This document shows positions 35,143-44,130 of a DNA stretch of 64,000 nt, one piece after another. The translations under genes and the position numbers were made by a program. The number at the start of each line of letters is the position of its first letter. Within the stretch, counting starts at the first letter, position 1. The notes beneath the pieces were generated by a model. It was not told the origin of the DNA. It saw only the letters and a list, made by a program, of their open reading frames with translations, and ran no database searches. The stretch lies in NCBI GenBank assembly GCA_029262815.1, contig JAJCYS010000045.1:1-64000 (forward strand), read 5' to 3'. The stretch comes from Deltaproteobacteria bacterium (GTDB lineage Bacteria > Bdellovibrionota > JAJCYS01).

Positions 35143-35158
35143 TGGCACGGAATTTGCT
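35143..35158 (+). promoter_or_regulatory. Sigma-54-like -24/-12 promoter of the RAYT gene
   Basis: TGGCACGGAATTTGCT matches the TGGCACG-N4-TTGCW consensus fully, with GG and GC 10 bases apart. Transcription would begin about 12 bases beyond GC, close to the ATG at 35172. The same motif stands in element A. An enhancer-binding protein site is not identified. Confidence 0.5.
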
Positions 35159-35171
35159 TACATATACATCA

Positions 35172-35777
35172 ATGCCGCGATCCAAATTATTTAGAACAAG
35201 TTCTTTTCCCTACCATGTTGTGACACGAACAACGGGACGTTACTTTTTTGATATTCCACTCAACACCATCTGGAAGATTGCGGCTAGGCATATAAATGAA
35301 ACACAAAAAAAATACCAAATTGAAACACATCATTTCATATTGATGTCAAATCACATTCATTGGCTACTCAAAACGCCATTATCAAATCTTGATGTTGCGA
35401 TGCAATTTTGCTTATCAAATATCGCAAAAGAAGTACAAAAAATAATTGGTCGACAGGGCCATCTTTGGGGTGGAAGATACAAACCTACTTATGTTGTCTC
35501 TGAATTGCATTATCGAAATATAATTCGATATATTTATCAAAACCCTCTAAGAGCAAACCTTGTTAGACGGTTTCAAAACTACAGATTTTCCACTTTTCAT
35601 ATGTACGAATGTAAAAATAAAAGAAAATTTCAACTATATGATGATTGGTTTCATCATGAAATGGACCATAGGCGTGATTTATTGTTTCAGTGGATCTCAG
35701 ACCAGCCGGGCGCACTTGTCGATAAAAAAATCCAGAATGGATTAAGGTACCAAAATTATCGATTATCTAAAAAATAA
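35172..35777 (+). CDS. REP-associated tyrosine transposase (Y1_Tnp/IS200-like)
   Basis: RAYTs are single-strand HUH transposases related to IS200/IS605 that act on REP sequences. The 201-residue protein begins MPRSKLFRTSSFPYHVVTRTTGR. It has the HUH motif in LMSNHIHWLLKTP and the catalytic Tyr region in IIRYIYQNPLRANLVRR, both typical of the family. WGGRYKPTYV is another family block. The ATG at 35172 is used; a TTG upstream would extend into the promoter motif. No obvious frameshift. Confidence 0.9.
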   Translation: MPRSKLFRTSSFPYHVVTRTTGRYFFDIPLNTIWKIAARHINETQKKYQIETHHFILMSNHIHWLLKTPLSNLDVAMQFCLSNIAKEVQKIIGRQGHLWGGRYKPTYVVSELHYRNIIRYIYQNPLRANLVRRFQNYRFSTFHMYECKNKRKFQLYDDWFHHEMDHRRDLLFQWISDQPGALVDKKIQNGLRYQNYRLSKK

Positions 35778-35857
35778 GCTGTTGTAATTATTAGGGTTTT
35801 GAACAAAGGTTCACGAAGACCTTTTAAAGACCTTTAAGACCTTTTAGAAAGGCTATT

Positions 35858-36634
35858 TTACATTACGGTGATACCTATATTTGTCCATGTATAGGTGCAA
35901 CCATCCGTCAGTGTAATTGTTAAGTCAGCTGTAGTAGATGGGTCCATTACGATATTATCATCAAAGAAAAATTTAAGTTTGCGGTGCTCAGCATCTGTGA
36001 TTACAAAGTCATCCACATCTAAATTTGGTCCTAGCGGTGTCGCTCCATCCCATACCGTCACGTCTGGATGGTTAACTTCAATTTTATCGAGTTCTTCTTC
36101 GATGACTTCGCTGAATGTCAATTGAATTTTATCGACGGTAATAGACGGTTTATTAGACCACAGTTTAATGTGATCCAGTTTTTCATCATGTGTGTGGATG
36201 CCTGTAACAGTTGCAGTCATTTGACCCTGAAAATTAGGATCGTTCTCAAATACGATATTCTGTGTGAGTATTTCAGCTGCATTGCCAAATGTTGCTGTTG
36301 AAGTTAGAGTTATACTGTCCTGTAAAATATTGCTAGTTGCAACTGTATATGTTCCATTGCCATAACTCACTGAACTGTAAATCGGATTAGGTGTATCTGA
36401 CCAGTCACAATCTTTCGACAATTCTAGATGGGCTCGCTGCAATCCCGCTTTCGCTATACCGTTTGCTAAATGTTGTTGTTGAGTCACTACCAAAATATCC
36501 GTCTCCCTGAGAACCATACTGCCGAATCCAAGGGTTAATACAGAAAGAACTAAAACAAGTACCACAACTGCAACAATCAAAAATCCATTTTCAGAATCTT
36601 GCTTATTTGTATTTTTAACTAACATATCTAACAT
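35858..36634 (-). CDS. GspK/PilX-like minor prepilin
   Basis: The 258-residue protein has a short leader ending ENG, then FLIVAVVVLVLVLSVLTLGFGSMV. This is a prepilin hydrophobic helix that lacks Glu at +5, as in GspK/PilX-type tip pilins. The C-terminal 110 residues form a beta-rich domain (IKLWSNKPSITVDKIQLTFS). It is the last of five prepilin genes facing left. It ends just outside the right end of the RAYT element, so that insertion did not damage it. Confidence 0.75.
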   Translation of the reverse strand: MLDMLVKNTNKQDSENGFLIVAVVVLVLVLSVLTLGFGSMVLRETDILVVTQQQHLANGIAKAGLQRAHLELSKDCDWSDTPNPIYSSVSYGNGTYTVATSNILQDSITLTSTATFGNAAEILTQNIVFENDPNFQGQMTATVTGIHTHDEKLDHIKLWSNKPSITVDKIQLTFSEVIEEELDKIEVNHPDVTVWDGATPLGPNLDVDDFVITDAEHRKLKFFFDDNIVMDPSTTADLTITLTDGCTYTWTNIGITVM

Positions 36635-36641
36635 CGGACAC

Positions 36642-37166
36642 TCACATTCTCGAGGTACTCAGTGTGCCTGTCGCGCTTACTTCCGCTGATGTTCCCGAAA
36701 TAATAGTAATACCCTCTGAAATTGTCTTTAAAGTGATCATGATGGTTCGCACTTCGGCTAATACGGCAATCGTTTCATGACCTATATTGAAAAATTGAAA
36801 CAACACACCGCTTGCGATAACGTCCTGCGCAATGATGCTGGTCACACCCCCTTGCGTTCGCTCAAGCTGAAACACGCCACCTCCAGAGCTTACAACTGCA
36901 TAAGATACATTGGAGCCACCAACAAGCACAGTCAACTGGGTCGAACTCATGGATACGACAGATGTTGCTTGTTCAACATCATTCGTAAATAACATCAGCG
37001 TATTTCGATGATGATCACTGGATCTAGCTTTTAATACTGAAAAAGACCATCCATCAGCAAATTGAATAATAAACGGTCCCACTAACCCTGCGATAATACC
37101 AATAATGACAATCGAAATGATTGATTCTATGAGTGTGAATCCGCTCTTTCTTTGATGATCTACCAT
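36642..37166 (-). CDS. Minor type IV prepilin (PilW/GspJ-like)
   Basis: The 174-residue protein has the prepilin peptidase site KSG/FTLIES with Glu at +5, followed by IISIVIIGIIAGLVGPFII. The body (FTNDVEQATSVVSMSSTQLTVLV) recalls GspJ/PilW minor pilins. It overlaps the upstream prepilin gene by 7 bases. Confidence 0.8.
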   Translation of the reverse strand: MVDHQRKSGFTLIESIISIVIIGIIAGLVGPFIIQFADGWSFSVLKARSSDHHRNTLMLFTNDVEQATSVVSMSSTQLTVLVGGSNVSYAVVSSGGGVFQLERTQGGVTSIIAQDVIASGVLFQFFNIGHETIAVLAEVRTIMITLKTISEGITIISGTSAEVSATGTLSTSRM

Positions 37167-37912
37167 GTTAGCACCAAATTTGGATAGGCGATTTCATCAT
37201 GAGATATTGCATATACTTTTCTCACCCCGCCACTATTTGTATACGAATAGTCAATTTCATTTTCATAATTATTGACAACTGGAGCCGCCATAGCAGTGTA
37301 TGGGTCATTCGCTATATAGGGTAAATAGTTTGGAATGAGTAGATTTAATTGACCACTCAATGGATAAGCTGCTGTATTTTCGTTATAAAGCTGTAGAGCT
37401 CGTTTCAATAAATACAGTATGCCGAGTAAATGCTGTTGAGCAGCAGGTACTGTCAGATATGATTTCACTGTTGCAGTCTCCGAGCCTTCTGTGACGCTGA
37501 CTGAGATTTCATATTGATCTCGAGTGGTACTTGTAAAATCAGCAGGCAAAAATGGTGTCAGTGCAGCTGTTAAATGTGTTACTTGGATCACGCCACTGAC
37601 GGTACTTGCGAAATTTCGACCATCCGCATTTAATTCAGACTTCCATTGTTCCGCAAGGTCATTCGTCAAACCGGGATAGCTTGGTGAACTGGTATCGATG
37701 TCATGTATCCATAATTTTTGCGCTTTTATCTCAGCCATTTTTTCTTTGGCTAGAAAATGAAGCTTGTGATTACGTAATCCTAATCGAAAAATATCGATGC
37801 CATTCGGTAGAAGTTCAATTAATGTACCAACGACAATTCCAATAATTAAAATACAGACGACTAATTCAACATAACTAAAACCAGATTTACAATGATTGAT
37901 TAAAACTTTCAT
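37160..37912 (-). CDS. Minor type IV prepilin (MshD/PilV-like)
   Basis: The 250-residue protein has the cleavage site KSG/FSYVELVVCILIIGIVVG with Glu at +5. The mature domain is larger than usual for a minor pilin, with KEKMAEIKAQ soon after the helix, a feature of PilV/MshD-type proteins. It lies one base after the next upstream prepilin gene and overlaps the following one, so it belongs to the prepilin operon. Confidence 0.75.
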   Translation of the reverse strand: MKVLINHCKSGFSYVELVVCILIIGIVVGTLIELLPNGIDIFRLGLRNHKLHFLAKEKMAEIKAQKLWIHDIDTSSPSYPGLTNDLAEQWKSELNADGRNFASTVSGVIQVTHLTAALTPFLPADFTSTTRDQYEISVSVTEGSETATVKSYLTVPAAQQHLLGILYLLKRALQLYNENTAAYPLSGQLNLLIPNYLPYIANDPYTAMAAPVVNNYENEIDYSYTNSGGVRKVYAISHDEIAYPNLVLTW

Positions 37913-37913
37913 T

Positions 37914-38420
37914 TTATTTCAAAATAACGCCTGTTGATTTAGACACGGTAATTACAGTTTGGGTAGGTGAACCAAAACTCGCTTTTAAGGTGACTGTTTC
38001 ATCATTCGGCATGGGTGTAGCGGGTTTACTTGCAGGGGCCCAAGATCCTTCATAAGCATATCCAGATCCGTCATATGTGATAGTGTGACCTTGGAATGTT
38101 GTAGAGCCAACCTCACAGGCTAACTGGATTGTTTTTGATACAACCCAACTTCCACCAAGTGAGGATTTAATGTGCAATTCTTCTAAACCGATATTAAATT
38201 GTCCTCGCTGCATGATTTTGGATGCTCTAGCATATGCTTGGATATGACGTAATTCTGAGATGACCAACTCTCTACATGATTGAACTTTGGCAGTGGCATG
38301 GGTGTCATCCCACAAGACTTGTCCACTCAACACAGCAATGATGCTAATGATGATGATATAGGTAACCAATTCAATTATGGTGAATCCACCATTAGATGGA
38401 CTCTTGTCTATTGTCTCCAT
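37914..38420 (-). CDS. Minor type IV prepilin (GspH/FimT-like)
   Basis: The 168-residue protein has the cleavage site NGG/FTIIELVTYIIIISIIAVLSG with Glu at +5. The body, with RELVISELRHIQAYARAS after the helix and a terminal strand TVITVSKSTGVI, resembles GspH/FimT minor pseudopilins. It is the second gene of the prepilin operon. Confidence 0.78.
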   Translation of the reverse strand: METIDKSPSNGGFTIIELVTYIIIISIIAVLSGQVLWDDTHATAKVQSCRELVISELRHIQAYARASKIMQRGQFNIGLEELHIKSSLGGSWVVSKTIQLACEVGSTTFQGHTITYDGSGYAYEGSWAPASKPATPMPNDETVTLKASFGSPTQTVITVSKSTGVILK

Positions 38421-38456
38421 AAATACCTACAGGAGAAATGAATCGTTCAAATCAAA

Positions 38457-38900
38457 TTAGTAGGTCGTCCAAGCAGCTCCACCAGAATCGTTGCCGGTGC
38501 TATTTAGTCTCGCTTTTCCTGTTGAAGATTGATATTGCCATCCTGTAGCATTATCTGCGGCGGCTACGCCGTCCCATACTTGTACAGTCGCAAGACTATT
38601 TACAGGATTTGTGGGTACTTTTGCTGATGAAAACAATGTGCCGTCCAATGCGGCAGGATATACAGGTGTTCCACCGGTGGTCAGTGCACTTTTGCTATAA
38701 TTAATCCCAATTGCAGACCGAATAGACCCAACAGCACCTTTGGCCGAAGACTCTTTTGCCTCATTGGACATGCCTACATACGTGGGCACAGCAATTCCTG
38801 TTAGAATCCCAAGTATGACTATGACAATCACAAGTTCAATCAGTGTAAACCCTGATTGAGAGTTAGATCTTAATTGATTTTGTCTGACGCAATCATTCAT
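38457..38900 (-). CDS. pilA: Major type IV pilin candidate
   Basis: The 147-residue prepilin has the site QSG/FTLIELVIVIVILGILTGIAVPTYVGMS with Glu at +5 and Pro at the usual helix kink. The small globular domain is Gly, Ala, Ser and Thr rich (ALTTGGTPVYPAALDGTLF) with few Cys. TAAGGAGAG precedes the ATG. As first and best-spaced gene of the prepilin operon it is the likely major subunit. I found no prepilin peptidase gene in the window. Confidence 0.82.
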   Translation of the reverse strand: MNDCVRQNQLRSNSQSGFTLIELVIVIVILGILTGIAVPTYVGMSNEAKESSAKGAVGSIRSAIGINYSKSALTTGGTPVYPAALDGTLFSSAKVPTNPVNSLATVQVWDGVAAADNATGWQYQSSTGKARLNSTGNDSGGAAWTTY

Positions 38901-39188
38901 GATGTACTCTCCTTAATTTATTTTTCGATAGCTTTGGTGATGTATGCACAATACCCATTCACTCTGGGGATCGGTACAGTACTAAAATTCTTTAGATTTT
39001 TTATTCGCACGGCAATTTCTGCATGAATGAGGCACGAAGAATTATATTTCGGATGTAATCTTAATGAGTTACAGCTATTTCCATCTCCTTATAACTGAAT
39101 TCAATAGTGTCAATTTTAATCTCCTTACTACTAATAGCTAAAGTTTAAGAATTCTACTCCGAACCACTCTATGAAAGGCTAGTTTCAA
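38901..39188. promoter_or_regulatory. Divergent promoter region of the pilus locus
   Basis: This 288-base gap separates the left-facing prepilin operon from the right-facing machine operon and must hold both promoters. I do not see a GG-N10-GC sigma-54 site on either strand. A 14-base motif ATTATATTTCGGAT (39041-39054) recurs with one change at 51111-51124, the other end of the pilus and sensor-kinase block. Confidence 0.45.
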
Positions 39189-40784
39189 TTGTGGAAATGG
39201 CCTCATCTGAGAGAAAACAACGTGCTCGGTATACAAATAAAAAAAGATCAGATCAACATTGCTTGGACCTCCTGTCCACGCAATTCTCCGCTATTAAAAA
39301 AGGCCCTTTCTTTGCCTTGTAGTGATGAAGACGATAATCGTCAAATATCCTCTAAAATTAAAAAAGCAATCAGAAAAAGCAGCATCAAAGAAAAGCAAGT
39401 CAATGTATTAATATCGAGTGAACATGTCCAAATTATTCAATTTAATATCTCAGACGTCAAAAATCTCAATACCGAATGCAAATCACAGTTTACACGGATG
39501 CATCCTGACAGAGATTTTGATACCTATTACTGGGACCACAAACTCATAAAAAATAGCAAATCTAAGCAACCTACAGTCCTATTATTCGTCATCAAGAAAG
39601 AAGATTTGGAAAATTACATTAGTATCATCAAAAATGCAGGGCTTACACCCAGTCACTTTGAACTTTCTGGTATCTCCTTGTCCTATTTGATTGGCCAACA
39701 TGAAAAGCTAAATTCTTATTGTACAATGTATGTGGAAGATGTTCACACGCATATCACGTTCTTCAAAGGTGAAGAACTGTCATACTACAGGATCATCCAA
39801 ACAGATTTCGGAAAATCCCTTAAGGAAAACACCTTAGACTTAACAAACGCAAATTCGAATTACGACGATTTTATAACGGAATGCGTTCGTTCATTAGATT
39901 ATGTAAAATCGAATAATTTTTCACACGACATAGACCAGATTCACATAAGCAGTGACAACCAGCTATCACAAAATCTTATAGATTCAATGACTGAACGATT
40001 GTCGACCAGGGTTGCACTCGTAGATACTGCAAAATCAATTGTAATACCTAAAGACTCGGACGATCCAATTTTACAACGAATTAACGAACTTTCGGTTCCT
40101 ATTGGATTATCGTTTGGCAAATCTTGTTTTAATTTTCTTCGACTGAAACCAAAAAAGAAAGTTCAAAAAATAGGAAAAAGAAAACTTAACATAATGAAAC
40201 CTATTGGGATTTCATTTGTGTTGTTTACATTGATCTCTTCGGTGCTCTATTCAAATTATATAAAAACGCTGATCAATAAGAAAAATATTATCATTTCTGA
40301 CATTCAAAATAATATCACTCTATTAAATACTAATAGCAGCGATTCTGATTCCAAAAAGAAAGAACTTATCCGTATGAATAAAATATTTGGTAATCCAATC
40401 GAATTTTATAGGGCGATGCATATTTTGAGCAATACGATTCCCTCAAATGTCATTATTTCGAGATTGTCGTATGCACAAAAAAATAGATCTATTATGATCA
40501 CTGGACACACAACCTATATAAATTCTGATTCAGTATTTTCATTTGTCAATTTCATCAATAAGTTAGAAGAGAATCCTGGAATTAAAAGCGTCAGACTTAT
40601 GTATTATAAAAAATTAAAATCCAAAGAAAATCAAGGCTACGAATTTAAACTAAGCAGTAACATTATTAACACGGCGTGTGCTGATACTCAATTGCATTGC
40701 AGGTATAACGTTATAACAGAAATGATTAAAAAACCTAATCGTAATTCTAACTCTAAATCAGCAAAACGATCGAGGTCTTTATGA
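39189..40784 (+). CDS. Fused PilM-PilN type IV pilus assembly protein
   Basis: PilM is an actin-like cytoplasmic ring protein that binds the PilN N-terminus. Here both are in one 531-residue chain. Residues 1-330 resemble PilM (VLGIQIKKDQINIAW, an extended actin-like domain). A transmembrane helix at 336-357 and a PilN-like periplasmic part follow (MHILSNTIPSNVIISRLSYAQKNRSIMITGHT). MSHA-type MshI and GspL have a comparable fused layout. The start is TTG 39189 with AAAGG upstream; GTG 39222 is possible. It overlaps the pilO-like gene by 4 bases. Confidence 0.78.
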   Translation: MWKWPHLRENNVLGIQIKKDQINIAWTSCPRNSPLLKKALSLPCSDEDDNRQISSKIKKAIRKSSIKEKQVNVLISSEHVQIIQFNISDVKNLNTECKSQFTRMHPDRDFDTYYWDHKLIKNSKSKQPTVLLFVIKKEDLENYISIIKNAGLTPSHFELSGISLSYLIGQHEKLNSYCTMYVEDVHTHITFFKGEELSYYRIIQTDFGKSLKENTLDLTNANSNYDDFITECVRSLDYVKSNNFSHDIDQIHISSDNQLSQNLIDSMTERLSTRVALVDTAKSIVIPKDSDDPILQRINELSVPIGLSFGKSCFNFLRLKPKKKVQKIGKRKLNIMKPIGISFVLFTLISSVLYSNYIKTLINKKNIIISDIQNNITLLNTNSSDSDSKKKELIRMNKIFGNPIEFYRAMHILSNTIPSNVIISRLSYAQKNRSIMITGHTTYINSDSVFSFVNFINKLEENPGIKSVRLMYYKKLKSKENQGYEFKLSSNIINTACADTQLHCRYNVITEMIKKPNRNSNSKSAKRSRSL

Positions 40785-41401
40785 ACGTAAAATCCTTGAA
40801 TGAACAATGGAGCAATCTGACTGAAAGAGAAAAGACACTTTCAAAAATATTGTGCCTTTTTACTGTAGTTGGATTAGTGTTATTTTTATTTTTAAAACCC
40901 TTTATCTGGAATACCCTGAAGGATAAAGTTGTATTACGTTCATTGGATCAAAAGATAAATACAGACTCTGGCACTTTAACTTCTTTAACAGCACAAGTTC
41001 CTCAATCAACAGAGAATAAAAAACTTTCAGATCGTATTATGGATTCAGCTGAGTCTTCATTCTCATTATTTATAGATCATTTGACTAAAATGCAATCAAC
41101 GGCACCATTTGAAATTACATCCGTATCTGTACCGAACAGCCCTGAATTCCTAAAAGAAGCAACACCTAATTCAACTCCGGTTGAAATTAATGATCCACAA
41201 AACAATAATAGTTCTCTTCCGTTTAAATCAATTTCGATTGGAGTAAAATTACAAACTAGTTATGCAAATTTAGGTCAATATCTACAAAGTTTGAATAGCC
41301 TTCCCATATTTTACAAGCTAACTTCAATGGAAATTAAAAAAAACCAAGATATTCTTGATGTAACATTTTTTGTGGAATTAATAGTGTTGGAGAAATCTTA
41401 A
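40781..41401 (+). CDS. PilO-like alignment subcomplex protein
   Basis: The 206-residue protein has a cytoplasmic N-terminus, one transmembrane helix (about residues 22-43, ILCLFTVVGLVLFLFLKPFIW), a coiled-coil stretch and a C-terminal ferredoxin-like beta/alpha domain (SISIGVKLQTSYANLGQYLQSLNSLPIFYKLTSMEIK). These are PilO/MshJ features. It overlaps both neighbours (4 bases and 1 base), tying it to pilMN and pilP. Confidence 0.75.
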   Translation: MNVKSLNEQWSNLTEREKTLSKILCLFTVVGLVLFLFLKPFIWNTLKDKVVLRSLDQKINTDSGTLTSLTAQVPQSTENKKLSDRIMDSAESSFSLFIDHLTKMQSTAPFEITSVSVPNSPEFLKEATPNSTPVEINDPQNNNSSLPFKSISIGVKLQTSYANLGQYLQSLNSLPIFYKLTSMEIKKNQDILDVTFFVELIVLEKS

Positions 41402-41736
41402 TGAAGACTATGATATTTTCTTTTCTTTCAATAATACTATTTTCTACGACAGCATTCTCAGTAGATTCCAGCATCAAAAAATTTAAACGTGATCCATTTT
41501 TTCCACCTTCCGTTTCTAATGATCGAACATTGCAATCTGTTACGAGATTATGTCCTCCAAGCTTAGAAGTATCTGGAGTTGCGTTTGGATCATCTCAAAG
41601 ACCGATCGTATTTATTAAAAGCAAGCTATATTCGGTAGGTGATGCATTTGGCGGTTACGTCATTACCTATATAAAAAAGAACAAACTTCAATTAAAGAAA
41701 ACAGGTTATGTATGCATTCACACGTTTGAAAACTAG
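41401..41736 (+). CDS. Short PilP-like periplasmic protein
   Basis: The 111-residue protein has a signal peptide (MKTMIFSFLSIILFSTTAFS) and a small beta domain with KKFKRDPFFPPS, LEVSGVAFGSSQRPIVFIKSKLYSVGDAFGGYVITYIKKNKLQLK. This is the core of PilP/MshK, which links the PilNO complex to the secretin. PilP is usually a longer lipoprotein, but no lipobox is seen here, so the linker is much reduced. Confidence 0.72.
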   Translation: MKTMIFSFLSIILFSTTAFSVDSSIKKFKRDPFFPPSVSNDRTLQSVTRLCPPSLEVSGVAFGSSQRPIVFIKSKLYSVGDAFGGYVITYIKKNKLQLKKTGYVCIHTFEN

Positions 41737-41745
41737 GAAGAAATA

Positions 41746-43029
41746 ATGATATGTAAAATATTTATATTAACCCTATTTGCGATGATGCCGATTACATCTG
41801 CACTTTCGAGAGAGTCTTCGAATCAATATATGGTTTACAATCCTGAGTTCTATGAAAAAGTAAGAAACAAAAAAGTGAGTTTGTCCGTAGTCGATGTCGA
41901 CATTAAAATTGTTTTAAGGGCAATAGCCAAAAGCTCCGATATCAACATTGTTCTGAGCGATGAAATTGAAGGGAAGACATCTCTTAGAGTTGTTAACACA
42001 AACCCCATTAAACTCATTAACTCCGTTGTCCACTCAAAAGGCTATAGCTGGTATATTCAAGACAGAGATACTGTTGTTATCACAGCTCAGCATATAACAC
42101 ATACATTTGTTCTTAAACATGTTCATGTAGATGAGGTATATGAATCATTGAAATCAATTGTGTCGGCTAAGGGTTCAATATCCTATTATTTATCTTCAAA
42201 CTCAATAATCGTCTATGGTCCTTCTTCGTTGATTCACAAAGTTGCTCAAGAGATATCGAGAATAGATAAAATTCCAAGACAAGTATTAGTCAAAACTAAA
42301 ATTCTCGAAGTCGACTGGAGCAATGATGAGAGTTTAGGCGTAACAGTTTCATGGGATAGAAGAACAAATGATATTAGCACGAATGGGTTTGCCACAAATC
42401 CATTAGCTAATGGATTATTGAGTGTTCATAAATTAGCTTCAGAAAAACTGAGTGTTGTATTGAATGCGCTTGAAAAGAAAAAAGATGTGAACGTCAAAGC
42501 AGAGCCTATGCTTATTGCGTCAAATAATAAAGAAGCCAGAATACTAGTTGGAGAACGGCTCGGTTATAAGGTGACAACACAATCTCCGACCAACGTGTCT
42601 CAAGAAACAATAGAATTCCTCGAAGTGGGGACTAAACTCTTCTTCACACCTACTATCGGTGAAAATGATGACATTACGTTTAGGATACATCCTGAAGTCA
42701 GTACGGGTAGCGTTACCAATAATATTCCTAATACTCAGACGACTGAAACAACTACGGTTGTCACTGTGAATAACGGACAAACCATAGTAATTGCGGGTCT
42801 CATAAATGAACGTGAAGAGCTAACATCTACAGGGGTTCCATTCTTACAGGATTTACCAATATTTGGAATTGCATTTCGAAAAAAATCTGCAGTAATTACT
42901 AAAAAGGAATTAATTGTATTTATGACGCCATATATTATTGATGAGGATCAGAGAATTGAGGAACTTGATTCAATTCACGAGCTAAAAGAAAAGAAAGAAA
43001 AAATCTTTAGAGGAAAATCAATTCTTTAG
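41746..43029 (+). CDS. pilQ: PilQ/MshL-type secretin
   Basis: The secretin forms the outer-membrane pore for the pilus. The 427-residue protein has a signal peptide (ending SALS), an N0/STN domain (about 43-115, DVDIKIVLRAIAKSSDINIVLSDEI), an N1 domain (about 117-185) and the secretin core with KKKDVNVKAEPMLIASNNKEARILVGERLGY. The closing VPFLQDLPIFGIAFRKKSAVITKKELIVFMTPYII is also present. It lacks AMIN domains and is compact, closer to MshL-like secretins than to PilQ of Pseudomonas. Confidence 0.88.
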   Translation: MICKIFILTLFAMMPITSALSRESSNQYMVYNPEFYEKVRNKKVSLSVVDVDIKIVLRAIAKSSDINIVLSDEIEGKTSLRVVNTNPIKLINSVVHSKGYSWYIQDRDTVVITAQHITHTFVLKHVHVDEVYESLKSIVSAKGSISYYLSSNSIIVYGPSSLIHKVAQEISRIDKIPRQVLVKTKILEVDWSNDESLGVTVSWDRRTNDISTNGFATNPLANGLLSVHKLASEKLSVVLNALEKKKDVNVKAEPMLIASNNKEARILVGERLGYKVTTQSPTNVSQETIEFLEVGTKLFFTPTIGENDDITFRIHPEVSTGSVTNNIPNTQTTETTTVVTVNNGQTIVIAGLINEREELTSTGVPFLQDLPIFGIAFRKKSAVITKKELIVFMTPYIIDEDQRIEELDSIHELKEKKEKIFRGKSIL

Positions 43030-43047
43030 AAGTACTAGGTTAGTGTG

Positions 43048-44130
43048 ATGGATTACACAATAGAGCATATTATTGATCATGCGGTAAAAATGAATGCATC
43101 TGACATTCATATTGTAACGGATGAACCTATTGTCTTAAGAGTGCACGGAGAACTGATGGTGTATACTTCTCAGAAGGCTACTTCAGAATATACTAGTACA
43201 TTGCTTAAAAGATTGTGTCGTTCAGAGAGAAATTTAACCAATTACGAAAAAAATATGGATGTTGATTTTTCAACTCAAATAAATAGCACTCGCATACGCG
43301 TAAATGCTCATAGAGAAAAAAAGGGGCATGCATTTTCCATACGTATTGTCTCATCTAAGATCCCTACAATTGATTCATTAGGTTTACCTCAAGCTGTAAA
43401 GACATTTTCAGATTTGAAAAAAGGGCTTGTTTTAGTGACGGGGCCAACAGGAAGTGGAAAATCAACGACACAAGCAGCAATTATTAGGCATATCTGTGAA
43501 ACGAGAAAGGCTCACATTATAACGATAGAAGATCCAATTGAATATGATTTCGATAATATTGAAAAACAACCTGGAACAATTATTGAGCAACGAGAAGTCG
43601 GCATTCATACTCCCAATTTTAACTACGCTTTGAAGCATGCTTTACGCCAAGATCCTGACGTCCTATTGATAGGTGAAATACGAGACTATGAAACGATCAG
43701 CACCGCGCTCACGGCTGCTGAAACTGGGCATTTAGTCATTACAACCTTACATACGCAAGATGCAAGTCAAAGCATAGATAGAATGATAGATTCGTTTCCC
43801 TCTAATCAACAGCAACAAGTAAGATCGCAGCTGTCCATGTGTCTTGAGGCAATATGTTCACAACGGTTATTTACCAATCTTGATAAATCAGGATCAGCCG
43901 TTGCTATGGAGATTCTTATCGCCATTCCAGCTGTTCGGAATTTGATCAGGACTATGAAAACCCATGAAATATATTCAATGATTGAGATAAACAAAAAATA
44001 TGGCATGCAAACATTTGAATCCTCAATGTTGCAATTAATTGCATCGGGTAAAATCTGTGAAACAGATGCGAGGCCGTATTTGTCACAAACTCAAAGCATA
44101 AGAGAGCATGATGAAGCAATTCAGGAATGA
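43048..44130 (+). CDS. pilT: PilT-like pilus retraction ATPase
   Basis: PilT powers pilus retraction. The protein (about 360 residues) has Walker A GPTGSGKSTTQ, Asp box ITIEDPIEYDF, Walker B DPDVLLIGEIRDYETI, His box GHLVITTLHTQDAS, and the PilT C-terminal AVRNLIRTMKTHEIYSMIE (compare AIRNLIRE) with GMQTFESSML. The GTG at 43045 directly precedes the ATG used here. Its 3' end overlaps pilB by 23 bases. A retraction motor argues for a dynamic type IV pilus rather than a type II secretion system. Confidence 0.9.
   Translation: MDYTIEHIIDHAVKMNASDIHIVTDEPIVLRVHGELMVYTSQKATSEYTSTLLKRLCRSERNLTNYEKNMDVDFSTQINSTRIRVNAHREKKGHAFSIRIVSSKIPTIDSLGLPQAVKTFSDLKKGLVLVTGPTGSGKSTTQAAIIRHICETRKAHIITIEDPIEYDFDNIEKQPGTIIEQREVGIHTPNFNYALKHALRQDPDVLLIGEIRDYETISTALTAAETGHLVITTLHTQDASQSIDRMIDSFPSNQQQQVRSQLSMCLEAICSQRLFTNLDKSGSAVAMEILIAIPAVRNLIRTMKTHEIYSMIEINKKYGMQTFESSMLQLIASGKICETDARPYLSQTQSIREHDEAIQE

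Larger units (their letters stand above)
34998..35851 (+). mobile_element. Element B: intact REP-associated tyrosine transposase (RAYT) element
   Basis: The single transposase gene is flanked on the left by AAGGTCTTCGTGAACT repeats and on the right by the inverted form GGTTCACGAAGACCTT (near 35810-35826), followed by CTTTAAGACCTTTTAGAAAG. RAYT genes typically sit between inverted REP sequences (REPtron layout), which this matches. Exact outer ends are uncertain. Confidence 0.7.

Noticed and set aside
38901..39188. Sigma-54 promoter for the pilin operon, as in many type IV pili
   Set aside because: No GG-N10-GC with a TGGCAC-like context was found on either strand of the divergent region.
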